From NCBI RefSeq assembly GCF_003966975.1, contig NZ_AP018437.1, positions 2,976,001 through 3,040,000 of the forward strand: a stretch of 64,000 bases of DNA. Reading direction: 5' to 3'. This stretch comes from Pelolinea submarina (lineage in GTDB: Bacteria; Chloroflexota; Anaerolineae; Anaerolineales; Anaerolineaceae). The notes beneath the pieces are model-generated. The model was not told where the DNA came from. It made no database searches and saw only the letters and a list, made by a program, of their open reading frames with translations. Positions 7,916-16,416 of this stretch are shown one piece after another. Both the position numbers and the translations under genes were made by a program. Positions within the stretch are counted from its first letter, which is position 1, and each line of letters opens with the position of its first letter.

Positions 7916-8398
7916 CTATTCGCCAAAATCAACCGCATGCTCCTGAAAATAGGCAGCGGCTTCCTCCATCCATTCCGGCCAATCGGCCATCCAGGGAGCG
8001 ACATGAAAATCGCGCACACGGTCCGAGCTTGGGATAAAAGGCTTCAGGTCCAGCAGGGGCGATCCGTCCAGGGCATCAATCCAGGGCAGGACTACCAAGC
8101 CTTTCTCCACATCCACCTGCAAGACGTAACAGGTGGTCAGCGCCAGCGGATTGGGACGCCGTTCCGAACGGCAAGCGAATACACCTTTACGCAATCCGGG
8201 GGCATAGGGTAAGTCTACCAGTGTGGTTTTACGCAGTGCTGCCTGGTCGCAGCGATCAGCCCACCAAAAAATCAGTACATGGCTGAACTGCTCCAAGCCG
8301 TCCAATGCATCCCGATACGGTTCGAAGATTTCAAGGCTGTAACCCTCCTCACCGGCATGCACTTTCCCAATGGTATCTAAATTAATTAGCTTTGACAT
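7916..8398 (-). CDS. trmO: tRNA (N6-threonylcarbamoyladenosine37-N6)-methyltransferase TrmO family
   Basis: A TsaA/TrmO-family beta-barrel methyltransferase that adds a methyl group to t6A37 of ANN-decoding tRNAs. It is 160 aa, matching short TsaA proteins. The family signature GVFACRSERRPNPLALT falls near residues 74-90, with ALDGSPLLDLKPFIPSSD further on. The start at 8398 is supported by AAGGAG seven bases upstream; the ten extra codons upstream are rejected. Some short TsaA homologues have other names (YaeB, VirR), so the exact substrate is not certain. Confidence 0.85.
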   Translation of the reverse strand: MSKLINLDTIGKVHAGEEGYSLEIFEPYRDALDGLEQFSHVLIFWWADRCDQAALRKTTLVDLPYAPGLRKGVFACRSERRPNPLALTTCYVLQVDVEKGLVVLPWIDALDGSPLLDLKPFIPSSDRVRDFHVAPWMADWPEWMEEAAAYFQEHAVDFGE

Positions 8399-8606
8399 TT
8401 TCTCTCCTTTTTCCATCATGATAGTCAAATCACGATTTAATATCCTGACTTATATTGCGCAAAAATGCCGGAAAAACAACGGCAATACCCCCGGATTCGA
8501 CCTTTATTGCGCTGCAGCCTTCACCCGCCACTTTGTATTTGGCAGGGAAATGCAGAAAATTACACTTTGGGATAAGATAAGGAATCCTGTTTTTAAAGGT
8601 TGAGCG

Positions 8607-9137
8607 ATGAGCATTTATAAAAAATGGGCCGATAAAGCATATCCCCTGCCCCTGCGAATAGCAGCTACGCTGTGCGGCGCTACCATTTTCGTCCTGCTGA
8701 TTCCTCTTTTTTTCCTGCGCTTTGGAACAGCTTTGGATCGCCAGTGGGGATTACAAATCACCCCGGTCAACCTGATCTGGAAAGCCGCGGGGGGTATTTT
8801 CCTGCTGATCGGTTTGTTCTTCGCTTTGTGGTCAATCGGCGACCAGATTGTGAATGGCAGGGGTACACCCATACCGGTTATTGCCACCCAAAAGCTTCTG
8901 GTGCACGGCCCCTTCCAATACTGCCGCAACCCGATGGGCTTCGGCACCAGCCTGGCCTACCTGGGATTATCCTTTTATATGGCCTCCCTCAGCATGGTGG
9001 TGTTCTCCATGGTCTTCGCAGGCTTATTCATCCTGTATATCAAGCTGGTTGAGGAAAAGGAATTGTTGGAACGGTTCGGGGAAAGCTACCGTGAATACAT
9101 GCGCAGCACACCCTTTTTTATTCCCAAAGGCCGTTGA
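8607..9137 (+). CDS. Isoprenylcysteine carboxyl methyltransferase (ICMT/PEMT-like) membrane protein
   Basis: A 176-aa integral membrane protein with three to four hydrophobic segments and the ICMT/PEMT-type SAM-binding region HGPFQYCRNPMGFG (about residues 95-108), followed by a membrane hairpin and VEEKELLERFGESYREYMRSTPFFIP at the C terminus. Members methylate isoprenoid, fatty-acid or phospholipid substrates. Bacterial targets are mostly unknown. It is monocistronic and ends about 100 bp before the MalT-like regulator. Confidence 0.85.
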   Translation: MSIYKKWADKAYPLPLRIAATLCGATIFVLLIPLFFLRFGTALDRQWGLQITPVNLIWKAAGGIFLLIGLFFALWSIGDQIVNGRGTPIPVIATQKLLVHGPFQYCRNPMGFGTSLAYLGLSFYMASLSMVVFSMVFAGLFILYIKLVEEKELLERFGESYREYMRSTPFFIPKGR

Positions 9138-9174
9138 ACACTACCAAGCATTACTGATATGATTGAATAGATTA

Positions 9175-9193
9175 TTGTTCCGAAAAAGAACAA
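9175..9193. promoter_or_regulatory. Inverted repeat before MalT-like regulator
   Basis: TTGTTC (9175-9180) and GAACAA (9188-9193) flank a 7-nt spacer, 46 bp before the start codon of the regulator gene. It may be an operator in the leader or a weak terminator for the upstream gene. Confidence 0.35.
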
Positions 9194-9238
9194 TTTGACG
9201 AAAGAAAAAGATAAGAGAGACAGGAAACCAGCGAAGCC

Positions 9239-11878
9239 ATGAGCCCTTCCATCCAAAAGTTTACCCCTCCCAGCCTGCCGGGGGATTTGATCCAGCGTTC
9301 ACGGTTGGAATCCATGCTGATGGATGGCTTAAAGAATAAGGCGCGCCTATTCCTGATCTCCGCTCCGGCCGGGTATGGTAAATCCACCCTGATTGCCAAT
9401 TGGGCCTCCGGCAACCACATCGAACACCTGTGGTTCAATCTGGATTATAAGGACAACGACCTGCCGGTATTCGTCAGCGGCCTGCGGGAAGCCCTGCAGA
9501 TTGATGCGCCCGTTCAGCCCGCTCAGAGGGGAATGGCTGTCGAAGAAGCTGAAGAAATCAGCCTGTTGGTGCGGAATATCCAGAAACGCGAGAAAACCTT
9601 CCTGCTGGTCTTTGATCGTCTGGATGATGTAAGCAACACCCGTATTCAGGATTTCCTCTTTGAATTGGCTACACAGCTCAACCCGCGTGCGGTCGTGGTG
9701 CTCATCTCCCGCCGCCAGCCGGAATTGCAGGTTTCGCGCATGCGCGCCTACAACCAGTTGGTCGAAATCAATGAAGGCGACCTGAAATTTAATCCGCAAG
9801 AAATCAAGGAATTCCTTCAGTTGGAAACCGGCAAGGAAATTCCCGCCCGGAATCTGAAGAGCATTGAACGCAAGACCCGCGGCTGGGCTGCCGGACTGCG
9901 ACTGGCCGTCGATCTCTTGGACATGGAACTCCTGACCGAAGATAGCCCGGGAATCGCGCACCTCAACGGTGCCCAGCGTTTCCTGGCCGATTATTTCGAA
10001 GAAGAAGTATTTGGAGAGCTTGAACCCTCCCTGCAAGATTTCCTGCTGCACAGCAGTGTTCTGGACCAATTTTCAACCGCATTGTGCCGCAGCGCGGTTA
10101 AAAACCGCGGCACTGAAACGCTGATGCAACAATTATTGGACAACCACCTGTTTATTTTCCCGGTTGAAAACAGGCCGGGGTGGTTCAGCTACCACCCGCT
10201 ATTCAGAGATTTTCTTTTATCCAAATGTGCCGCGGAAGAACAACAGGGAATTCTATTCAAAGCTGCCATGTGGTTCGAACAGCAGGGATTCCTGGACGAA
10301 GCGGTAGACTGCATCCTGCGCACCGGACAGGAAAGCAACGCGCTGCAAATTATCGAACCAGCCTGCGAACAGGCCATCCTCAACGGAAACCTCACCGCGA
10401 TCTTACAGTGGCTGGCAGAATGGTCACGGATCGGATTCCAACCGCGCAGCGAATTACTGGTCTATCAGGGCTGGATCAAAGCTTTGGAAGGGGATTTTGT
10501 CCAAGCGCTGATGTTAGCCGAACGCGCCGAAGATTTACTTAAAACCTCGCCCATCAAAGGCAAGGACAAAGAAAGGCAAGGCAGCCAGCAAATTACACGG
10601 GGAAAGCTGGCAGCGCTGCGAGCCTTCACGGATGTGATGTATACGCGCCAATATGACAGCGCACTGAAACAAGCCAAAACAGCCCAGCACCTGCTTCCTA
10701 AAAACCGCAGTGCCTGGAACCTGATGGCCCTGTGGGCGCAGGCGGAAACCCAAAAGCGCATCGACCACATCGGGAAGTCCATTGAAACGCTATACGAAGG
10801 GCTGCGCATCGGCAAAACGGTGGGCGGCAAGACCTTCTATTATGCGATCGCCAACTCCCTGGTCGCGGCGCTGCACTTCAATGGGCAGCGGGGGGAAGCC
10901 GTTGAAATTTGCCAAAAAGCGCTGCAGCACAGCGCCAACGCAGAGGATCCGGCTTTGGGCGGTATGTACTCCTGGCAGGGACGCCTGGCTCTGGAAGCCA
11001 ATCAGCTGGAAGAAGCGCAGCAACTCACGGAACATGGGTTGGCACTCACTCAGAAATCGGGAGTAACCCTCAACCTCATTTTCTCAAATTACTACGCCTC
11101 CCAGGTTTACCACGCCCTGGGTAAATCCGACCTGTCCATGGACTTAATCCACCAGGCACAGAAGTTAGCCGGTAACGCATCCTTGAGCGATGAAAGCTGG
11201 CTGAACGCCTGGGAAACCCATTTAAATCTGGCTGAAGGCAACATGCTCAAAGTCGAGCATTGGGTACGGCGGGAAAAACTGATACTCACCCAAAAACCTG
11301 ATTACATCAATATGGAATCCCTGTTGGTTTATACCCGCTACCTGATTAAAAATGGCGAGTTTGCCGCTGCCGGAAAGCTGCTGCGTGAGATGGAAAAGCA
11401 GTCCTCACGGCGCGGCTATTATCGCTGGCTGATCAATATTTATCTTCAGCAGGCGGTAGTTTGGGAGCAGAGCGAGAAACACAACCAGGCGCTGGATTGC
11501 GTCAAGCGGGCCGTGCATATCGCCGCACCTGAAGAATACCAGCGCGTCTTCCTGGAGGAACCGGCACCGGTGCTGAAATTAGTCCCGGAGCTTTCGATGG
11601 AATCACCCGCTTTTATCATGCGCCTGCTGCGCAATGCCAGCGCGGCGGAGAATGGCAGCCGCAGGATTCCCGCCAGTATTCTGCCGGAAGCGTTGAGCGA
11701 TCGTGAAATGGAAGTGCTCAAGTTGCTGGCAGCCGGGCGGAAAGGGCCGCAAATCGCAAGTGAATTATTTATCTCCTACAGCACCGTCCGCACCCACCTG
11801 AAAAGCATCCACCGCAAGCTGGACGTACACGGCCGGCAAGAATTATTGGAAAAAGCGCGCCTGCTTGAATTGATCTAA
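9239..11878 (+). CDS. MalT-like LuxR-family ATP-dependent transcriptional activator (LAL/STAND)
   Basis: A large signal-transduction ATPase regulator of 879 aa, the normal size for MalT homologues. Walker A is SAPAGYGKST (residues 41-50) and the Walker B-like stretch FLLVFDRLDD is near 122-131. A winged-helix and alpha-solenoid (TPR-like) region occupies about 200-790. The C terminus holds a LuxR helix-turn-helix: LSDREMEVLKLLAAGRKG and then IASELFISYSTVRTHLKSIH (about 820-865). In this class, inducer and ATP drive oligomerisation and cooperative binding to repeated boxes. Three GGGGGAT-type repeats lie directly after this gene and before the next, a likely target. Confidence 0.93.
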   Translation: MSPSIQKFTPPSLPGDLIQRSRLESMLMDGLKNKARLFLISAPAGYGKSTLIANWASGNHIEHLWFNLDYKDNDLPVFVSGLREALQIDAPVQPAQRGMAVEEAEEISLLVRNIQKREKTFLLVFDRLDDVSNTRIQDFLFELATQLNPRAVVVLISRRQPELQVSRMRAYNQLVEINEGDLKFNPQEIKEFLQLETGKEIPARNLKSIERKTRGWAAGLRLAVDLLDMELLTEDSPGIAHLNGAQRFLADYFEEEVFGELEPSLQDFLLHSSVLDQFSTALCRSAVKNRGTETLMQQLLDNHLFIFPVENRPGWFSYHPLFRDFLLSKCAAEEQQGILFKAAMWFEQQGFLDEAVDCILRTGQESNALQIIEPACEQAILNGNLTAILQWLAEWSRIGFQPRSELLVYQGWIKALEGDFVQALMLAERAEDLLKTSPIKGKDKERQGSQQITRGKLAALRAFTDVMYTRQYDSALKQAKTAQHLLPKNRSAWNLMALWAQAETQKRIDHIGKSIETLYEGLRIGKTVGGKTFYYAIANSLVAALHFNGQRGEAVEICQKALQHSANAEDPALGGMYSWQGRLALEANQLEEAQQLTEHGLALTQKSGVTLNLIFSNYYASQVYHALGKSDLSMDLIHQAQKLAGNASLSDESWLNAWETHLNLAEGNMLKVEHWVRREKLILTQKPDYINMESLLVYTRYLIKNGEFAAAGKLLREMEKQSSRRGYYRWLINIYLQQAVVWEQSEKHNQALDCVKRAVHIAAPEEYQRVFLEEPAPVLKLVPELSMESPAFIMRLLRNASAAENGSRRIPASILPEALSDREMEVLKLLAAGRKGPQIASELFISYSTVRTHLKSIHRKLDVHGRQELLEKARLLELI

Positions 11879-11883
11879 CCCAT

Positions 11884-11936
11884 ATCCCCCATTTTCGCTC
11901 CTGTTATCCCCCATTAATTTCACCCGATCTCCCCCA
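11884..11936 (-). promoter_or_regulatory. Three direct repeats resembling MalT boxes
   Basis: TGGGGGAT on the minus strand occurs at 11884-11891 and 11906-11913, with TGGGGGAGAT at 11927-11936. Spacing is 22 and 23 bp, about two helical turns. The E. coli MalT box is GGGGA(T/G)GAGG, so the G-run and orientation toward the downstream gene fit. An AATAAT -10-like hexamer lies about 35 bp further at 11970-11975. The inference is that the adjacent MalT-like protein activates the 12002 gene here. Confidence 0.5.
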
Positions 11937-12001
11937 CAAATGGAGGATGCCCGAACATGTGCATTCGGCAATAATCGCTGAAAACAACTTTGGAGGTCGA
12001 A

Positions 12002-13546
12002 ATGACACAGATTGCTTCATGGGATAAACCCGAACTAAACTTAGAACTTTTCTTCTGCACCGAGGTGCTGAAGCTTGATTCCTTACACTATGGCTTCTGG
12101 GAGCAGAAAGAAAAACTTGATCTGGACAGCATCCGCAGGGCGCAGCAGCGCTACACAGAAACATTACTGGAAATGATCCCCGCGGACGTACACAGCATCC
12201 TGGACATCGGATGCGGCATAGGCGACAACGCCCGCGCGCTGAAAGCCAGAGGGTACGAGGTGACTGCCATCTCGCCCGACCGCAACCACGCGGCATATTT
12301 CGAAACCGCAGAATCCGAGGGTATTCATTTCATTAATACCGGTATTGAAAATTTCAACAGCCCGGAGAAATTTGACCTGGTGTTGATGAGCGAATCTCAG
12401 GGATATTTCGCCATGGACATGGGTTTCTCGCAGAGCGTGCGCCATTTGCGTCCGGGCGGATACCTGCTGGTTTCCGGCATCTTCAAGCAGAATGAACAAA
12501 AAGGTTTCGGTGGTTCGCACGTTGAAGGGGAGTACATACGCTGCGCGGGCGATTATCACCTGGTACGCAAGGACTACATCGATATCACCGACAATGTCCT
12601 GCCCACACTGGAGTTTGCCAACTACGCCTACCAGAACTATCTGACACCGCTCAGCCAGACTGCGCAGCATTTCGTTGGAAAGGGCGGCATGCGTAAATGG
12701 CAGCTGCTGAAGACATTGTTCTCACGCGAATTCCAGAATTTCGAAGAAGTCTGCCGGTATTACGAAGAGCACTTTAACCCTGCACTTTTCAAAGAAAAAA
12801 AGCGCTATGCACGCATCCTGTTCCAATACCAGCCGGACGCTCGCGAGTCACACCTGATCGAGAAACGTATTGATGGACACCCGGTAAGCATGGTTGTGAG
12901 CGCATTCAACGAGGAAGGCACGTTGGGAGATATCCTAAGCGCGTTGAGCGCCTGTGAGCAGGTGGATGAAATCATCGTAATAGACGATGGCTCCAGCGAC
13001 AACACCAGCGCGGTTATCCAAACCGCCGCAATAAACAAGAAAGTGGTGCCGATCTTCTTCAGTCAAAACCGGGGAAAGAGCCATGCCATGGTAGCGGGCG
13101 CTCTGCGCGCCAGCGGAGACATCCTGGTGTTCTTTGATGCCGACTTGAGCAACGTCGAAAGCCGGCACATTCAAACGCTAATTCAACCGCTGTTGGAAGG
13201 TAAAGCGGACATGGTAATCGGCGATCCGAAATACTCCACCATGATGGTCAAGTATTTCGATCCCTTCCGCCCGCTTTCCGGCCAGCGCGCGCTTTGGCGC
13301 AGTGATTTCCTGCCCCTTGTGGAAGAAATCCGCCACTCGGGATTCGGAATTGAGACCTTGTTGAACCTGACCTACAAGCAGCAAAAACGTAAGATTCTCT
13401 TCCGCAGCCTGGAAGGCTTGATTCACCCCATCAAGCTGGATAAAGCCAAACCGGCCAAGGCAACCAAGCTTTACCTGGAAGAAGGCTCTCAAATCGCTTC
13501 GGCACTGATCAACCGTGCCATTCAGAAACAGGGTTTCTACAACTAG
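12002..13546 (+). CDS. Fused SAM methyltransferase and family 2 glycosyltransferase
   Basis: A 514-aa two-domain protein. Residues about 1-270 are a class I SAM methyltransferase (motif I ILDIGCGIG at 66-74) resembling cyclopropane-synthase and small-molecule methylases. From about 293 to the end is a GT-A family 2 glycosyltransferase: VSMVVSAFNEEGTLGD, nucleotide-binding IVIDDGSSDN, then FFDADLS with the metal-binding DxD. No membrane segment is evident. The start at 12002 follows GGAGGT. Preceded by repeated activator boxes, it is probably inducible. A role in modified lipid glycosides or compatible solutes is possible but not shown. Confidence 0.85.
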   Translation: MTQIASWDKPELNLELFFCTEVLKLDSLHYGFWEQKEKLDLDSIRRAQQRYTETLLEMIPADVHSILDIGCGIGDNARALKARGYEVTAISPDRNHAAYFETAESEGIHFINTGIENFNSPEKFDLVLMSESQGYFAMDMGFSQSVRHLRPGGYLLVSGIFKQNEQKGFGGSHVEGEYIRCAGDYHLVRKDYIDITDNVLPTLEFANYAYQNYLTPLSQTAQHFVGKGGMRKWQLLKTLFSREFQNFEEVCRYYEEHFNPALFKEKKRYARILFQYQPDARESHLIEKRIDGHPVSMVVSAFNEEGTLGDILSALSACEQVDEIIVIDDGSSDNTSAVIQTAAINKKVVPIFFSQNRGKSHAMVAGALRASGDILVFFDADLSNVESRHIQTLIQPLLEGKADMVIGDPKYSTMMVKYFDPFRPLSGQRALWRSDFLPLVEEIRHSGFGIETLLNLTYKQQKRKILFRSLEGLIHPIKLDKAKPAKATKLYLEEGSQIASALINRAIQKQGFYN

Positions 13547-13554
13547 CCCAATGG

Positions 13555-13595
13555 AAAACAGGGAAGCCATGAAAAGGCTTCCCTGTTTTATTTCC
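13555..13595. terminator. Bidirectional terminator
   Basis: AAAACAGGGAAGCC (13555-13568) pairs perfectly with GGCTTCCCTGTTTT (13576-13589) around a 7-nt loop. It serves the convergent glycosyltransferase and patatin genes. Confidence 0.9.
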
Positions 13596-13611
13596 TTCCA
13601 AGAACAAAGGT

Positions 13612-14502
13612 TTATAGCAACGCCGGTTCGGCTTTCTCGATTTTCGGATCTTTAAGATACAGGCGCGGTTTTGCCAGCTTACGCAGTTCGGGCAAAACGT
13701 CCAGGGCTGCTTTGGCGCCAGCGTCCACCAATTCCTTGACATTGGTAAAGCCGGACAGGGTGGTGATTTGCGGGTCGATATCCGGCCGGATAATCAAGTC
13801 CGTGCGGGCCTTGCGCAATTTGGCAGCCGTGAAATTGGAGACCATGATAGCGTTGGTGCGCCAATTGGCCAGGGCAATGCCTGGAATGTGCTGCTCGCTC
13901 CAGAAAGCCATATTGGTCACATCCGGGCTGACGTCCACCGCTACCGTCACCTCGGCGCCCATGCTATCCACCAGGTCGGCGGGCACGTTATTGAGAGAAC
14001 CGCCATCCACCAGCAGGGTATCGCCTTTCTGCAGCGGAGCAATAATGCCGGGCAGCGCCATGGATGCGCTAATGGCTTCAATCAAATCCCCTTCCTGAAG
14101 CGCCACATCACAAGCATGCAGCACATCCACCGCAGCCAAAGCCAGCGGTATTTTCAAATCGGTGAAATCTTTTTTTCCACCGAACATTTCCGTCAGATAT
14201 TCTTGAATGGCATCATTACTGATCACGTTTTTAAACTTGGCTAAATTACCATCCAGCAATTTGACCATGTTCCCGATATTGTTGAGATTACTCATGCCTA
14301 ACGCAATTTTTTCAATCTCTCTGGCATTTATACCGTCGGCATACAACGCCGCAATAACAGCCCCCATGCTGGTGCCGGCCAGCAGTTGTGGTTGGATACC
14401 CTCGGCTTCCAAGATTTTTAACACACCGATGTGAGCAAAACCACGCGCGCCGCCCCCGCCTAACGCCAACCCAATTATTGGACTTCTGCTTGATACTGCC
14501 AT
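13612..14502 (-). CDS. Patatin-like phospholipase (RssA/YlbK type)
   Basis: A lipid acyl hydrolase using a Ser-Asp dyad. The oxyanion-hole GLALGGGGARGFAHIGVL is at about residues 11-28, the nucleophile GTSMG at about 44-48, and the catalytic Asp in DGGSLNNVP at about 166-174. It is 296 aa, a usual length for bacterial RssA-like proteins. There is no signal peptide, so it is cytosolic. It diverges from the htrA-like gene across a 198-bp AT-rich region. The physiological lipid is unknown. Confidence 0.92.
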   Translation of the reverse strand: MAVSSRSPIIGLALGGGGARGFAHIGVLKILEAEGIQPQLLAGTSMGAVIAALYADGINAREIEKIALGMSNLNNIGNMVKLLDGNLAKFKNVISNDAIQEYLTEMFGGKKDFTDLKIPLALAAVDVLHACDVALQEGDLIEAISASMALPGIIAPLQKGDTLLVDGGSLNNVPADLVDSMGAEVTVAVDVSPDVTNMAFWSEQHIPGIALANWRTNAIMVSNFTAAKLRKARTDLIIRPDIDPQITTLSGFTNVKELVDAGAKAALDVLPELRKLAKPRLYLKDPKIEKAEPALL

Positions 14503-14700
14503 AAACCGACCTCTTATTTCTGTTTTTATGATTATGCGTATTATAAATGAAGCACTCCTTTTATACCTATATTCGCTTTTTAAAATATTTACAGGGATTT
14601 TACAAAACTCTTACTGCATAATAATGGGATTGGAGTAAATTAATTCTTCGAAAGAGTTTGTAAAAATAATATCCTTGCGGATATGTACTTGGAGGTACGA
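14503..14700. promoter_or_regulatory. AT-rich divergent promoter region with SD-proximal hairpins
   Basis: This region holds the promoters of the patatin and protease genes. Just before the protease start, ATATCC-TTGC-GGATAT is followed by GTAC-TTGGAG-GTAC, placing the Shine-Dalgarno in the loop of a small 4-bp hairpin. No clear -35/-10 pair with good spacing was found. Confidence 0.35.
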
Positions 14701-16341
14701 ATGAAGAAAATTGTTATAAGTATGATCAGTCTGTTAATGATTGTTGGACTGGCAGCCTGTAATACCGCCGCCGAGGTTAATCTCCCCGACGATTCAGCTC
14801 AAGCGGCCAGCCCCACAGCAGAGAGCCAAAGCCCCACCACGGCCGCAACTGAAGCGGTACAGAACCCTGTGGAAGCTCCCAGCCTGGAAGGGCTGCAAGC
14901 CTCTTACGAAGCCATTTATGATGCGGTGCTGCCCTCAGTGGTCAGCATCGAAGTCACGTCCACAGTGGTTCAGAATACGCCTTCACTGCCTAGTCTTCCC
15001 TTTGATTTCGGTTTACCGCAGGATGAGAACCAGGATAATAACCAACAGGAATACCAGGAAAGCGGCGCAGGATCCGGCTTTGTGTGGGATACCGAAGGCC
15101 ACATTGTCACCAACAGCCACGTGGTTAACGGCGCGGACAATATCCGTGTAATCTTTTCCGACGGCACCAGTGTCGCGGGTGAAGTAATCGGCAGCGATTC
15201 CGCCAGCGACCTGGCAGTCGTGAAAGTCGATGTTCCGGCAGCGGAATTGACCCCCATTCAGGTTACGGATTCCACCCAGGCAAAAGTAGGGCAATTGGTT
15301 GTCGCGATTGGCAACCCTTACCGCCTGAGCAGTTCCATGACCACCGGTATCATCAGCGGATTAGGGCGTTCATTGTCGCTTGATTCCAGCACAACCCTTA
15401 CTTACACCATCCCGGATGTCATCCAAACCGATGCCGCCATCAACCCGGGCAACTCCGGCGGTGTGTTGGTAGACATCAACGGAAGGCTATTGGGCGTGAC
15501 CACGGCTATTGAAAGCCCCGTACGAGCCAACTCCGGTGTGGGTTATGTAGTTCCGTCCATCATCGTCGAGAAAATCGTGCCATTCCTGATTCAGGATGGT
15601 TTCTACCAGCAGCCGTATATCGGTATCAGCGGCACCGACCTGACGCCCGAATTAGCCGAGGCAATGGATATGGATATCACCCAACGCGGCGCTTTGGTTA
15701 TCGACGTCAACTCCGGCACGCCTGCTGAAACGGCCGGCCTGCAGGGCAGCGATCGCACCGCTACCATCAACGGGCAGGACGCCCGCGTAGGCGGCGATGT
15801 CATCACGGCCGTGGACAGTAATGCCATCAACGATTTTGAAGACCTGACCGCTTACCTGGCGCGTTATACCAATGTCGGCCAAACCATTGAGATTACCTAC
15901 CTGCGCGACGGGCAGGAAAACACAACCTCGCTGACCCTGGCCGCACGGCCCGGAACCGAGAACGGCAGCAATACCACGCAAACTGAAGAAACAGCCAGCG
16001 GCGCCTGGCTCGGCATTAAGGGTGTGGACATGACCGATGAAATCGCTTCCGCCATGGGACTGAAGACCACACCGCAAGGCGTGTTGGTTGAGCAGATCAG
16101 CGCCGGCAGCCCGGCGGACGAAGCCGGCTTGCGCGGCAGTTATAAACCCCTGGAAATCAACGGACAGGAAATCCTGGTTGGCGGCGATATCATCACCGCT
16201 GTAGATAAGACCCAGGTCGGCAGTATCAATGAACTGGCCAGCACCATCTCCGGTTACCAAATCGGCGACGAGGTCAGCCTGACCATTCAGCGCGATGGAA
16301 AAGAAATGAAAGTGAGTGTTACTTTAGCTGAAAAACCGTAA
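14701..16341 (+). CDS. HtrA/DegP-like S1C serine protease lipoprotein with two PDZ domains
   Basis: Cell-surface quality-control protease, 546 aa. The N terminus is a lipoprotein signal with lipobox LAAC (Cys20), so it is membrane-anchored by lipid. A Ser/Thr/Ala/Gln-rich linker follows. The trypsin-like domain has the full triad: His140 in TNSHVV, Asp170 in SASDLAVV and Ser252 in NPGNSGG. Two PDZ domains follow (about 310-425 and 440-545), both with an inserted hairpin before the GGDVI/GGDII strand. The start at 14701 is set by TTGGAGG and by the signal peptide. The six codons upstream in frame are rejected. Confidence 0.95.
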   Translation: MKKIVISMISLLMIVGLAACNTAAEVNLPDDSAQAASPTAESQSPTTAATEAVQNPVEAPSLEGLQASYEAIYDAVLPSVVSIEVTSTVVQNTPSLPSLPFDFGLPQDENQDNNQQEYQESGAGSGFVWDTEGHIVTNSHVVNGADNIRVIFSDGTSVAGEVIGSDSASDLAVVKVDVPAAELTPIQVTDSTQAKVGQLVVAIGNPYRLSSSMTTGIISGLGRSLSLDSSTTLTYTIPDVIQTDAAINPGNSGGVLVDINGRLLGVTTAIESPVRANSGVGYVVPSIIVEKIVPFLIQDGFYQQPYIGISGTDLTPELAEAMDMDITQRGALVIDVNSGTPAETAGLQGSDRTATINGQDARVGGDVITAVDSNAINDFEDLTAYLARYTNVGQTIEITYLRDGQENTTSLTLAARPGTENGSNTTQTEETASGAWLGIKGVDMTDEIASAMGLKTTPQGVLVEQISAGSPADEAGLRGSYKPLEINGQEILVGGDIITAVDKTQVGSINELASTISGYQIGDEVSLTIQRDGKEMKVSVTLAEKP

Positions 16342-16364
16342 ACCCATCTGCTCCCCTATGAAAA

Positions 16365-16396
16365 GCGGGCTCCCTTACAGGAGCCCGCGTCTTTTT
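16365..16396. terminator. Bidirectional terminator between protease and gyrB
   Basis: GCGGGCTCC (16365-16373) and GGAGCCCGC (16380-16388) form a perfect 9-bp stem with a 6-nt loop, with T-rich tail on the plus strand and A-rich lead-in (T-rich on minus). Confidence 0.9.
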
Positions 16397-16416
16397 AATT
16401 TCTCTGAATTCCTTGT

